A stretch of 64,000 nucleotides of DNA from CAYHPY01 sp964358485 (lineage in GTDB: Bacteria; Elusimicrobiota; Elusimicrobia; UBA1565; UBA9628). A model generated the notes under the pieces. That model was not told the DNA's origin, did not search any database, and worked only from the letters and a program-made list of their open reading frames with translations. Of this stretch, positions 25,454-36,700 are shown one piece after another. The DNA lies in the NCBI GenBank assembly GCA_964358485.1, contig CAYHPY010000006.1, forward strand, positions 19,535 to 83,534, given 5' to 3'. The translations under genes and the position numbers were made by a program. The first letter of the stretch is position 1. The number at the start of each line of letters is the position of its first letter.

Positions 25454-26794
25454 ATGATCCCGCTTCTCGCGTTCCTGTTTCTGGCCGCGGTCCCGGCTTC
25501 GGCCGCCGAGGGCCTTCCCGCGACGGTCGCGGCGGCCCTGGGCCGCTCCCCCGCTCTGGCCGGGGCACGGGCGCGGGAAAGGGAGGCGCGCGCGGCGGGG
25601 CAGGAGGCTTTCTACTCCCGTTTTCCGCGCTTGAGCGCCGGGGCCTCGGCCATGACCGGCGACGATCCGCTCTTCGCCTTCGGCGCCCTGCTCCGGGAGC
25701 GGCGGGTGACCCAGGCGGATTTCGCGCCCGGGACCTTGAACCGCCCCGGTTACCGCACCTCGGTTCGGGGAGGGCTGGAGTTGGGAGTGCCGCTGTTCAC
25801 CGGCTTCGAGCTGACGCGGGCCCGGGAACTCGCGGGATTGGCGGAAAAAGAGGCCGCCGCATGGGGGGGCGGGACGGTCCAAGGCGTGCGCCTGCGAGCG
25901 GCCGACGGCCATCTCCGGGCCTTGAAGGACCGGGCGCTTCTGGCCGAGCTCGAGGAACGCATCGCCTCCGGGCTCAAGGCGGTGCAAACGGCGGAGCGCC
26001 TGGCCAAGCAGGGCCTGGCTTTGGGTTCCGACCATCAGGCCGCGCTGGCGATTCTCGCGGGGCTCAAGGCCCGGCGCGCTCGCGCCGCGGCCGAAAAAGC
26101 GGCGCATGACGCGGAGCTTTCGGTGCTGACGGGAAAGCCCCGGCCGGAGCCGGCCGGAACTTTGCGTTCCTGGACGCCTCCGCTGGAAGAGGACGAGGCC
26201 TTGGTCGCCGCGGCCTTGGCCGACCGCCCCGACCTGCACGCCGCGCGGGCGCGGGTTTCCCAAGCCGGGGTGCGCGAGCGCGGGGCGGCGGAAAGCCTCC
26301 TGCCCGTCGTCGACGCCTTCGCCTCCGTGGAAAACTCCGCCGACGGGCTGAACTCCGGAGCGGCCTCGCGCCTGCTCGGCTTGCGGGCTAAGTTTGCCTT
26401 CGGCGATCCCGCCTACCCTTCCCGACGGGGCCGGGCCAAGGCGGCCGCCGACGCCGCCGGGGCCTCCCGCGCCCAAGCCGAGGACGAGGTCCGCGGCGAA
26501 GTGCTGGGCCGGGCGGCGGGCCTGCGCGGATTGATCGAGGCTCTTCCTTCCATCGAGGAGGCCCTGACCCGCGCCCGGCGTTCCCTCGATCTGGTGCGGC
26601 CGCTCTACCAAGAGGGCCGCCAGAGCGTCATGGAGGTTCTCCGGGCCGAGGAGGCCGTCGCCCAGGCGCAGGAAGCCCGATTGGAGGCCCTCTATCAATT
26701 GCGGGCCGGTTGGGCCGCCCTGCGCGCGGCCCAAGGACGCCTCGGCGACGCCGACATCGCGCAAATCGCCCGAAGCCTGGAGAACGCCCCATGA
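25454..26794 (+). CDS. TolC-family outer-membrane efflux protein
   Basis: 446 residues with a signal peptide (1-18) and two OEP-type repeats of long amphipathic helices (about 25-210 and 235-440). The second contains the typical VRPLYQEGRQSVMEVLRAEEAV segment. It should form the trimeric outer-membrane/periplasmic duct of a tripartite pump. A GGAGGG ribosome site lies upstream. The ATG of the RND pump overlaps its stop (ATGA), so they form one complex. No periplasmic adaptor gene lies between or beside them. Confidence 0.88.
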   Translation: MIPLLAFLFLAAVPASAAEGLPATVAAALGRSPALAGARAREREARAAGQEAFYSRFPRLSAGASAMTGDDPLFAFGALLRERRVTQADFAPGTLNRPGYRTSVRGGLELGVPLFTGFELTRARELAGLAEKEAAAWGGGTVQGVRLRAADGHLRALKDRALLAELEERIASGLKAVQTAERLAKQGLALGSDHQAALAILAGLKARRARAAAEKAAHDAELSVLTGKPRPEPAGTLRSWTPPLEEDEALVAAALADRPDLHAARARVSQAGVRERGAAESLLPVVDAFASVENSADGLNSGAASRLLGLRAKFAFGDPAYPSRRGRAKAAADAAGASRAQAEDEVRGEVLGRAAGLRGLIEALPSIEEALTRARRSLDLVRPLYQEGRQSVMEVLRAEEAVAQAQEARLEALYQLRAGWAALRAAQGRLGDADIAQIARSLENAP

Positions 26795-29700
26795 ACGCCC
26801 CCGAACCCCCATTGGGCCCCGCCGGACGCCTGGCCCGGACCTTTGTCCGTTCCAAGCTGACGATTCTGATCGTCCTGGGAGCGGTCGCCCTCGGCGGCCT
26901 GGCGACCCTGCGATTGGCGCGGGAAGAGGAGCCCCAAATCAGCGTGCCGATGTTCGACATCCTGGTTCCCATGCCGGGCTCCGGCGCGCGCGAGGTGGAG
27001 GAGCGGGTCGTCGCGGTCGGGGAACGGCGGCTGATGGAGATCCCCGGGGTGGAATTCGTCTACGCCTCCGCGCGGGCCGACGGCGCCTTCTTCATCGTCC
27101 GCTTCAAGGTGGGAACCGATCCGGACGATGCCATGACCCGGGTCTACACCAAAACCTTCGCCAACCTCGACCTGCTGCCCCCGGGGGCGGGCCAGCCCCT
27201 GATCAAGCCCCGCTCCATCGACGACGTTCCGATCCTGGCCCTGACCCTCACCGGACCGGGGTTGAGCCCGCTTGAACTGCGCGCGGCCGCCGCCCGCCTG
27301 CGCCAGGTCGTGTCCACGGTCGACGACGTGTCCGAGATCGAAATCCTGGGAGGGCGCCGGCGTCAGCTTTCCGTGTTTTTCCAGCCCGCGGCCCTGGCCC
27401 GGCACCGGCTCTCGCCGCTGGACCTCGCCGGTCTGCTCCGGGCCGCCAACCGGCGCCTGCCCGCCGGAACCCGCGACGCCGGGGAGCGGGCGGTCAAGGT
27501 CGAAACCGACGCCTTCATCCGCAATGCCGCCGACCTGGGCGCGGTCGTCATCGGGGTCTCGGGGGGACGGGCGGTGCGCGTGTCCGACGTCGCCAGGATC
27601 GTGGACGGCCCCGACGAGGAGGAGCGCGAGGTCTCGGTCTATGAGGGGGCGGCCTTGGGGGCCGGGGCTCCGTCGTCGCCCGCGCAAACGGCGGTCACCT
27701 TGCAGGTGTCCAAGCGCCGGGGCGCCAACGCCACGGCCGTGTCCCGGGCCGCGCTGGCCCGGGTCGAGCAAGTCCGCGGGGAACTGCCCGTGCGGTTGAG
27801 CGTGGCGGTCACCCGGGACTACGGGGAGACCGCCAAGAAGAAGTCCGACGAACTGCTGTTTCACATGCTGTTGGCCACCTTGTCGGTCACGCTCCTGGTC
27901 GCCCTGGCCTTGGGGGCGCGGGAGGCCGTGGTCGTGCTCATCGCCGTGCCGGTCACGCTGGCGCTGACTTTGCTCGTCTACTGGCTGCTCGGCTACACGC
28001 TCAATCGGATCACGCTTTTCGCCCTGATTTTTTCCATCGGGATTCTAGTGGACGACGCCATCGTCGTCGTGGAGAACATCCACCGCCATTTCGCGTTGGG
28101 GGACGGCCGCCCGCTTTGGAAGCTGGCCGTGGACGCGGTCGACGAGGTCGGCAATCCCACGCTCCTGGCCACCTGGGCCGTCATCGCCGCCATCCTTCCG
28201 ATGGCCTTCGTCGGCGGGCTGATGGGCCCCTACATGCGGCCCATTCCCATCGGAGCGTCTTTCGCGATGCTTTTTTCCGCCCTCATCGCCTTCGTCGTCT
28301 CGCCCTGGGCGTTCGTGAAGATTCTGGAGTTTTGGAAACCGGCTCCTCACTCACCTCAAGCCCGGGAAGGATTCACCGACCGCCTTTATCGGCGCGTGAT
28401 GGGGGGCCTGCTCGACCACGGTCCGACGCGCGCCTGGTATCTGGCCGCGACGGCGGCGATGCTGGGCGCGGCTGCGGCCCTGGTGCCGTTGAAAGCCGTC
28501 ATCATTAAAATGCTCCCGTTCGACGACAAGGACGACTTCGAGGTGGTCTTGAATATGCCCGAAGGCTCTTCTCTGTCGGCGACCAGGGCCGCGGTGGACG
28601 AAATCTCGGACCTCCTGCGGTCCCTGCCCGAAACGCGGCGCATCGTGGCCTATTTGGGGATGGGCGCGCCGTATAATTTCAACGGGTTGGTGCGGCATTA
28701 TTTCCTGCGGACCGAGCCGAGTCAGGCCGATCTCGTCGTCCAGTTGACCCCCAAGGGAGGCCGCCGCCAAAGCCATGAGATCGCGCGGTCCGCGCGCCCT
28801 GGAGTCGCCGCGATCGCGAAAAAATACGGCGCCCGGGTCCAGGTGGCCGAGGTTCCTCCGGGGCCGCCGGTGCTGTCGACCTTGGTGTTCGAGATTTACG
28901 GGCCCGACGCCGCCAAGCGCGACGGGTTCGCCCGGCGTCTCAAGGCCCTGCTCGAGGACTCGCCCGGGATCAACGACGTGGACTCCTATGTTCCGTCGCC
29001 GGAGCCCTTGGAGCGCCTGACGGTCAACCGGGAGAAGGCCACCCTCAACGGCATCTCCCCGGCCCAGGTCGCGGCGGCCGCACGCGTGGCCCTGGCCGGG
29101 GAAACCATCGATCTGGCCCACGCGGACTTCGAACGGGAACCCGTCGAAATCCGCCTCCGGCTGGCCCCGGGCGCGCGCCGCTCCCCGGAGGCTTTGAGGG
29201 CCGTGCCCCTGATTTCCCGGACGGGGACTCCGATGACCATCGGCGAATTGACCCGCCTAGCCCGCGCGGAGGCGGACGCCCCGATCCATCACAAGAATCT
29301 GCGGCCGGTGTCCTATGTGATCGCCGACGTCGGCGGGCGCACCGAAAGCCCGGTGTACGCCCTCTTGGAACTCAAGCCCCGCATCGACGCCTTGGCCCGG
29401 GAGGCCGCAATCGAATTGGAGACCTGGTACAACCGCCTTCCCGAGGACGCCTCCAAGCCCGCCCTGAAATGGGACGGGGAATGGCAGATCACCTATGAGG
29501 TGTTCCGGGACATGGGCCTGGCTTTCGCCCTGGTCCTTCTGCTGATCTACGGGATCGTGGTGGCGTGGTTCGAATCCTTCACCGTGCCCCTGGTCATCAT
29601 GGCGCCGATTCCGCTCACCTTGGTCGGCATCCTGCCCGCCCATTGGGCCATGGGCGCCTACTTCACCGCGACCTCGATGATCGGGTTCATCGCGGGGGCG

Positions 29701-30009
29701 GGAATCGTCGTGCGCAACTCGATCATCCTGGTGGACTTCATCGAACTCCGGCGGCGCGAGGGGATGAATCTGCGGGACGCCGTCATAGACGCGGGGGCGG
29801 TGCGCTTTCGCCCCATGCTGCTCACCGCCGCGGCCGTCGTCTGCGGCGCGGGGGTGATTCTCTTTGACCCGATCTTTCAGGGATTGGCCGTGTCCTTGAT
29901 GGCGGGGGAAGTCGCCTCCACTTTGTTGTCGCGCATCGCGGTGCCGGTGCTGTATTTCATGCTGGAAAGCCGCCGGGGTCGGACCGGAGGAGCCGGGCCT
30001 AGCGCCTAA
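26791..30009 (+). CDS. RND-family efflux permease
   Basis: A 1072-residue inner-membrane proton antiporter of the AcrB/HAE1-like family. It has a first membrane helix near residue 22-42, two large periplasmic loops with porter-domain motifs (RLAREEEPQ, PGSGAREVEERV), and helix clusters at about 355-535 and 890-1060 with the conserved ILVDDAIVVVENI in TM4. The C-terminus ends soon after the last helix. Substrate (drug, lipid or metal) cannot be told. The sequence RLAREEEPQ occurs in the branch often called 'hydrophobe/amphiphile efflux'. An adaptor must come from elsewhere. Confidence 0.93.
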   Translation: MNAPEPPLGPAGRLARTFVRSKLTILIVLGAVALGGLATLRLAREEEPQISVPMFDILVPMPGSGAREVEERVVAVGERRLMEIPGVEFVYASARADGAFFIVRFKVGTDPDDAMTRVYTKTFANLDLLPPGAGQPLIKPRSIDDVPILALTLTGPGLSPLELRAAAARLRQVVSTVDDVSEIEILGGRRRQLSVFFQPAALARHRLSPLDLAGLLRAANRRLPAGTRDAGERAVKVETDAFIRNAADLGAVVIGVSGGRAVRVSDVARIVDGPDEEEREVSVYEGAALGAGAPSSPAQTAVTLQVSKRRGANATAVSRAALARVEQVRGELPVRLSVAVTRDYGETAKKKSDELLFHMLLATLSVTLLVALALGAREAVVVLIAVPVTLALTLLVYWLLGYTLNRITLFALIFSIGILVDDAIVVVENIHRHFALGDGRPLWKLAVDAVDEVGNPTLLATWAVIAAILPMAFVGGLMGPYMRPIPIGASFAMLFSALIAFVVSPWAFVKILEFWKPAPHSPQAREGFTDRLYRRVMGGLLDHGPTRAWYLAATAAMLGAAAALVPLKAVIIKMLPFDDKDDFEVVLNMPEGSSLSATRAAVDEISDLLRSLPETRRIVAYLGMGAPYNFNGLVRHYFLRTEPSQADLVVQLTPKGGRRQSHEIARSARPGVAAIAKKYGARVQVAEVPPGPPVLSTLVFEIYGPDAAKRDGFARRLKALLEDSPGINDVDSYVPSPEPLERLTVNREKATLNGISPAQVAAAARVALAGETIDLAHADFEREPVEIRLRLAPGARRSPEALRAVPLISRTGTPMTIGELTRLARAEADAPIHHKNLRPVSYVIADVGGRTESPVYALLELKPRIDALAREAAIELETWYNRLPEDASKPALKWDGEWQITYEVFRDMGLAFALVLLLIYGIVVAWFESFTVPLVIMAPIPLTLVGILPAHWAMGAYFTATSMIGFIAGAGIVVRNSIILVDFIELRRREGMNLRDAVIDAGAVRFRPMLLTAAAVVCGAGVILFDPIFQGLAVSLMAGEVASTLLSRIAVPVLYFMLESRRGRTGGAGPSA

Positions 30010-30022
30010 AAGGTTTCGGGGG

Positions 30023-30028
30023 TATACT
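30023..30028 (+). promoter_or_regulatory. Possible -10 box of pilin gene
   Basis: TATACT, 21 bases before the ATG at 30050. I see no good -35 box. The short leader does not hold a clear ribosome site. Confidence 0.35.
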
Positions 30029-30049
30029 CAGGCGTCGGGCACGGCATCC

Positions 30050-30559
<510 letters not shown>

Positions 30560-30579
30560 CCGTTTTGTTCCGTTGGCTC

Positions 30580-30600
30580 CGCCGCAATCCGGCGTTTTTG
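30580..30600 (+). terminator. Intrinsic terminator after pilin gene
   Basis: CGCCG-caatc-CGGCG hairpin (30580-30594) followed by five Ts, 21 bases after the pilin stop codon. Confidence 0.65.
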
Positions 30601-30671
30601 CTAACATGGAACCCGATCATGCGCCCGAGACACGCCGGCCCTCATGACGCGGCCCCGGCGGGACGGCCGGG

Positions 30672-30977
30672 ATGAGCCGGCGAATCCTGCGGTCCATCGA
30701 GCCCTTCCAGGCCGCCAAGCTGGGCGGCCTGCTTTACGCCATACTCGGCGCCTTCATGTTGCCGGTCGGTCTGGGAATCTTCCTGTTGGGCGGCAAGAAC
30801 CGCCTCGTGGGCCTGATCTTCCTGGGAGCTCCGCTCTTCTACGGGGTCCTGGGCTTCGGGACCACCGCCGTCTTCGCCTACCTTTATAACTTCCTCGCCT
30901 CCCGGGCGGGGGGGTTGGAAGTCGACGTCGAAGAGCCGGAGCCCGCGCCGGGCGCTTCCGGGCCGCAAAACCCGTAG
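30672..30977 (+). CDS. Small two-helix membrane protein
   Basis: 101 residues with two or three hydrophobic segments (about 17-40, 46-60, 62-78), an N-terminal basic stretch, and an acidic Pro-rich tail. The PFQAAKLGG start and the YNFLASRAGGLEVDVE end resemble a widespread small membrane family (DUF3566-like) of unknown function. It sits between pilin and PilB genes on the same strand. An involvement in pilus assembly is possible, but the family is not specific to pili. Confidence 0.6.
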   Translation: MSRRILRSIEPFQAAKLGGLLYAILGAFMLPVGLGIFLLGGKNRLVGLIFLGAPLFYGVLGFGTTAVFAYLYNFLASRAGGLEVDVEEPEPAPGASGPQNP

Positions 30978-31055
30978 CGGGCCGAAAAAAAGTCTTCCGA
31001 ACCGGCAGGCCTCCGCTCCGGCCGGCGGAGTTCGCGCCCCCGCCCCAATTTGCCA

Positions 31056-31084
31056 TTGCCCCTTCGGGCCAATTTTCATATACA
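31056..31084 (+). promoter_or_regulatory. Promoter of pilB-like gene
   Basis: TTGCCC (31056-31061), a 17-base spacer and TATACA (31079-31084), ending six bases before the ATG at 31091. This predicts a leaderless mRNA. Confidence 0.55.
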
Positions 31085-31090
31085 CGAGCT

Positions 31091-33085
<1,995 letters not shown>

Positions 33086-33236
33086 GGCTTGTTGGAAAAT
33101 AATTGGCACGCTCCGGAGGTCCGCTGTTGGCCGGTTTCTTCGTTGCTCGTCGCTGACATGCCAATCGGCATGCTCGCTCCTCTCGGCGGGCGGCCACCAT
33201 GCTAAAATGCCCCGTCTGGCCGGGCCCCTCTTGATC
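33086..33236. repeat. Candidate dispersed repeat between pilB and a small membrane gene
   Basis: No gene before 33237. The segment has a hairpin CATGCC-aatc-GGCATG (33157-33172) flanked by TTGCTCGTCGCTGA and CTCGCTCCTC, a composition I associate with repeated intergenic elements. TAAAAT at 33203-33208 may be the -10 box for the next gene. Repeat status is a guess that needs a genome search. Confidence 0.35.
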
Positions 33237-33644
33237 ATGGAAACCCCCCAACGGATGCGATCCCCCGGCCGGCGAGCGGCTGCCCTCCTTTGCGGGGCGC
33301 TCGCGGCGGGAGTCGTCGCCGTGATGCTTCTGGAATGGTTCGCCTTTTCCGCCGTGTTCCTCTCCTGCCGCTCCGACGGCCGCCATCCTGGCCCGTCGGC
33401 GCCTCCCTTTCCCGGCGCGCGCATGAGCCGGGGCATGGTGGAGAACCCTCCCGGCTATCGGACCAAAGGCGGGGAATCCGTCCTCCTGATGTGCCCGCCC
33501 GGCTCCCACGGAAACCTCCGGAAATGGTCCTACGGTGTGACGCGGACCCGCCCAGTCCTCATCCTCGGTCCGGACCGAATCTATCCCTACGTTTCGTGCT
33601 GGTCGTTCCTGTTCGATCCGGCCTGCGGGTCTCGGCCTTTGTGA
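33237..33644 (+). CDS. Small membrane-anchored hypothetical protein
   Basis: 135 residues with one N-terminal membrane segment (about residues 14-38) and an extracytoplasmic domain with four cysteines (LSCRSD, LMCPPG, VSCWSF, PACGS). Not recognised. The start is uncertain: ATG 33237 and ATG 33255 are both possible, since the likely -10 box (33203-33208) overlaps an earlier ATG. The stop overlaps the GTG of the lipoprotein gene (GTGA), so the two form an operon. Confidence 0.6.
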   Translation: METPQRMRSPGRRAAALLCGALAAGVVAVMLLEWFAFSAVFLSCRSDGRHPGPSAPPFPGARMSRGMVENPPGYRTKGGESVLLMCPPGSHGNLRKWSYGVTRTRPVLILGPDRIYPYVSCWSFLFDPACGSRPL

Positions 33645-34855
33645 GGCGCGCGGCCTTGCGACGGGTTCTCGCGGCGGCCGCGGCCGTCTTGACCTTGGTT
33701 CTTCCCGGTTGCGGCCGGGGCGATGGGGTCGAACGGATCGCGGCCGATGCCGAGAGCCACGACTTCTTATTGGATGTTCCCGGCCAACGGGTGATTTATG
33801 TCTCGGGCGCCTACCCGCGGAAAACCCATCTCTGCGTCCAGGCGCTTTCCGGCGCGCGGAAGGGTTCGTTCCGGTGGCCGGGGTACTCCCTCTCAGGCCG
33901 GCCGTTTCTCCTGCGAGACGGTCGGACGGTCTTGGTCGCGGCCAAACACTATGGCGGGGAATATTCGGGGCAAGTCTCCAATGAACTCCTTTTGAGAGTC
34001 GATCTGGAAACCGGAGAAATCCTGCGCGCCTATGAATTGGCTCAGGGCGCGGTCATCCGGGCTTTCGCCCAGCCCCGTTGGTCGCCCTCGCCCGTGATCG
34101 CGGTTCAGGGTTATGGAGCCGCCAAGCTCGCCCGCCTCGACTCCCGGACGGACCTGAGGACGGGGGGGGTCCCTCTCGCCGCCGGGCTTGCCGGGGAGAT
34201 GGCGATCGCCGAGGATTATCCGACGATCGCGGCGGTTGCCTCGGACCGAATGGGGGCGGGAGGGCTCCGTCTTTTCGATGCGGGGTCGGGCCGGCACGGC
34301 CGGGAGGTCGGTCTTCAGTCTCCCAAACACCTGCTGGCTCGAGGCGACGGTCATTGGCTTGTCACTGTGGATGAAGCCAACGGCGGCGGCGCGGCGGTGA
34401 ATCTTGCCGATTCTTTCCGGACGGTGCAGCCCTTGCTTTCGACGCCGGGGCGCATCGAGAGCGTCGTCCTCGGAAAAAGATGGCTTTACGCCGTCGCCCT
34501 CTCTCCCCAAATCCGCGCCGCCGCCGTCGAATCCTGGGTTGTGCAGCGCGAACTCCACCGGGTTGATTTGACCGGCGCGGAGCCTCTTCGGACCTTCCCA
34601 TGGACAAAAAGGGAAGGTGTGCTCCTCGGACTCGATGAGACGGGGGGAAAGCTCTACTACGCCGTGACCGACACGGACAAACCCGCGGTGTGGTCGATCT
34701 CCACCGGGGTCGACGCGTTGCAGGGCGCCGGGGCGGGCATCGACCGGCCGTTTCATGTGAGCCTGAGTCTGGTTTACTTGGGGTTGCTTGGAGTCCTGGC
34801 CGCGGCGGTCATCGTCGGCGTGGTTCAATTCCTGACTTCGGAGGCCCGGCCTTAA
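33641..34855 (+). CDS. Lipoprotein with beta-propeller-like domain and C-terminal membrane helix
   Basis: 404 residues starting at GTG 33641. A signal peptide ends in a lipobox (LVLPGC near residue 25), so it should be lipid-anchored. The body shows repeated strands (LLDVPGQRVIYVSGA, RVDLETGEILRAYEL, ELHRVDLTGAEPLRTF) like a YncE/WD-type propeller. A last hydrophobic helix (about 372-395) is unusual for a lipoprotein. No named family. The gene ends against the oppositely directed gene at 34852. Confidence 0.68.
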   Translation: MRRAALRRVLAAAAAVLTLVLPGCGRGDGVERIAADAESHDFLLDVPGQRVIYVSGAYPRKTHLCVQALSGARKGSFRWPGYSLSGRPFLLRDGRTVLVAAKHYGGEYSGQVSNELLLRVDLETGEILRAYELAQGAVIRAFAQPRWSPSPVIAVQGYGAAKLARLDSRTDLRTGGVPLAAGLAGEMAIAEDYPTIAAVASDRMGAGGLRLFDAGSGRHGREVGLQSPKHLLARGDGHWLVTVDEANGGGAAVNLADSFRTVQPLLSTPGRIESVVLGKRWLYAVALSPQIRAAAVESWVVQRELHRVDLTGAEPLRTFPWTKREGVLLGLDETGGKLYYAVTDTDKPAVWSISTGVDALQGAGAGIDRPFHVSLSLVYLGLLGVLAAAVIVGVVQFLTSEARP

Positions 34856-35331
34856 ATCTTCTCGGCCCGCGCCCAGGTTTTGCCCGCGGGATCGCGCAGG
34901 GACTTTCCGTCCCGGGACATCGTGAAGATCATGGCTTGGCTCCTCCCGGGAACCTCCGGGTCGCCGATCCGGACCTGAACCTCGTCTTGGTTCAGCTCGT
35001 ATTTTCCACCGCTGGGGATGTCCGTGAGGAGGGCCGTCACCCTGCCATCCGGGAAGAAATTCAGAATCTGGTACCGGTTGACAGCGTACTTCCTTCGGGC
35101 CTCTTCATAGGCCTGGTCGTTGCCGCGGAACACGTCGTACTGATAGGTCCGGGGTTCCGGGAAAGTTCCCGCGAGGTCCCAGCCGCCGCCCTCCGCGGCC
35201 TTGCCGGGCGGAACAGGAGCGACCTCCACCGCCGAGAGCGCGGCTTTCAATTTGGGGCTCAGGACGTCGGCGAAAGTGGGGGCGGTGAAAGAGACGAGGG
35301 CGGCCAATACGGCCAAGGTCATGGATTTCAT
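34852..35331 (-). CDS. Exported hypothetical protein
   Basis: 159 residues with a signal peptide (1-21) and a beta-rich domain containing RYQILNFFPDGRVTALLTDIPSGGKYELN. No family recognised. A TATCCT box (35338-35343 on the plus strand as AGGATA) lies six bases from the ATG, so a leaderless mRNA is likely. Its stop overlaps the stop of the convergent lipoprotein gene by a few bases. Confidence 0.65.
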   Translation of the reverse strand: MKSMTLAVLAALVSFTAPTFADVLSPKLKAALSAVEVAPVPPGKAAEGGGWDLAGTFPEPRTYQYDVFRGNDQAYEEARRKYAVNRYQILNFFPDGRVTALLTDIPSGGKYELNQDEVQVRIGDPEVPGRSQAMIFTMSRDGKSLRDPAGKTWARAEKI

Positions 35332-35621
35332 AAGGAAAGGATAGCCGGTTGCGCCGGGATTTCATGGGCCGGAGGCCCTAGTCCCCATAGGTCCCTTGCC
35401 GAATTTTGTAGCCGCGGTTTCTTCCGGTTCGGGTAGTTCGGGAGGGGTCCGGGAGTAAAGCTCTGAAATTTTAATCGCATTTTCTCCCGCACATGCCCCG
35501 GGGCATGTATCAACACCTGTTGATAACATCTTGCCTTGCGAAAAATCTAGGCCGATTGCCGAGCCTCTTCCTAGGCCTTCCGTCCCCCCGGTTCCAATCC
35601 CAAGCTGATAGAATCGGCTCG
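35332..35621. promoter_or_regulatory. Divergent control region with two adjacent palindromes
   Basis: Between two divergent secreted-protein genes. It holds an 18-bp perfect palindrome ACATGCCCCGGGGCATGT (35491-35508) and, sharing one base with it, the inverted repeat TATCAAC-acct-GTTGATA (35508-35525). A TAGAAT box (35609-35614) ends 7 bases before the ATG at 35622. The palindromes sit about 85 bases upstream of that box and look like regulator binding sites. Confidence 0.55.
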
Positions 35622-36557
35622 ATGCGGTTTACGATCTCCCTCGTTTTGATTTTGTCCGCGTCCGCTCCGGCGTGGAGCCAGGCGCGGGCTTTGCCGAAAG
35701 TCATCGTCTCCGCCCGGCCGACGCCCGCTCCGGCGGGAGCCTTCGCCCCGCGCCCCGGTTTCGGCGCTCCGCGACTAGGTTCCATCCTCCCCGCGCCCAG
35801 GATTTCCAGGCCCTTGGCGGCCGACTTGGCCGCTCCTTCCCTGCTTCAAAACCTTTCCGCCTCCGTCGAGGCGGCCCCGGTGCTTTTCGCCCCCGGTAGC
35901 GAACCCGAAGACGGCCTGGCCTCGGCCATGACCCTGCAGAGCTCGGTGCTCGGCATGTTGTCGCGCGCGACGGGCTTCGATCCGTTGGTCTTTTCCCTGG
36001 GCATGGCGGTCGCCGGAAACGGGCTGACCGTCCTGGACTGGAATAAGCTCGGCGCGGGGCTTCAGGAGATCGACTCCGATTGGGGCGAACTCGAACAGGT
36101 TTTGGGCGCGGCGGTCCGGTCCCCCAATTTTTCCGAGGGATTCCGGCAGGGAAAGAAAATCCAGCCCGAGGATATGGGCCTGCTGGGCGCCGTCCTCAAG
36201 GAACTGCCGCGCGAGGTGGAGATCAAGCGCAACAACCATTACCTGGGCTGGCTTTATAAATGGCAGGACGGAGATTCCGCGGCGGCCGGGGCCTCGTTTA
36301 AGGGCGGCACGGTCCGGCGGGTTCAAGGCGGTTGGCTGATCGCCTTGGGCGCGATTGCCGGCCCGGCCGGAGCCGAGCCCCTGCGCGTGACCCTGGCCGA
36401 CCTGCCCGGCATGCCCGCCGACGCCAAACCCCAAATGGACAAGCTCTTGGCGTCCCCCCTGCTCACCGCTGAGCAGCGCGCGGACCTTCTGGAGCTGGCG
36501 GCCAATCTGGAAGCCGCCAAGCTTCTGCCCGCCGGCTACGCCTCGTCCCGGGGCTGA
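35622..36557 (+). CDS. Exported hypothetical protein
   Basis: 311 residues starting at ATG 35622, chosen because a signal peptide (1-19, ending WSQA) begins there and TAGAAT lies just upstream. A Pro/Ala/Arg-rich stretch (about 25-70) is followed by a helical domain (about 90-310) with NNHYLGWLYKWQDGDS as the most distinctive piece. No family recognised. It may be controlled by the twin palindromes upstream. Confidence 0.65.
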   Translation: MRFTISLVLILSASAPAWSQARALPKVIVSARPTPAPAGAFAPRPGFGAPRLGSILPAPRISRPLAADLAAPSLLQNLSASVEAAPVLFAPGSEPEDGLASAMTLQSSVLGMLSRATGFDPLVFSLGMAVAGNGLTVLDWNKLGAGLQEIDSDWGELEQVLGAAVRSPNFSEGFRQGKKIQPEDMGLLGAVLKELPREVEIKRNNHYLGWLYKWQDGDSAAAGASFKGGTVRRVQGGWLIALGAIAGPAGAEPLRVTLADLPGMPADAKPQMDKLLASPLLTAEQRADLLELAANLEAAKLLPAGYASSRG

Positions 36558-36598
36558 CCCCGCTCAGGCCTGCGGGAGGTAACGGGGAATCGTCGGGC

Positions 36599-36695
36599 TT
36601 GACGGCGGGAAGAAACGGGGGTTACACTGCGGGGAGGATGTGGAGTTGCCGGGGGGCTGGGAGCCGCCGCCCGCCTCGGGCTTCCACAGTAGAAT
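36599..36695 (+). promoter_or_regulatory. Candidate promoters for the gene at 36701
   Basis: TTGACG (36599-36604), an 18-base spacer and TACACT (36623-36628), followed by ATG 36638. A second box, TAGAAT (36690-36695), ends five bases before ATG 36701. Either could drive a leaderless mRNA. The first has the better -35. Confidence 0.45.
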
Positions 36696-36700
36696 TTGAG

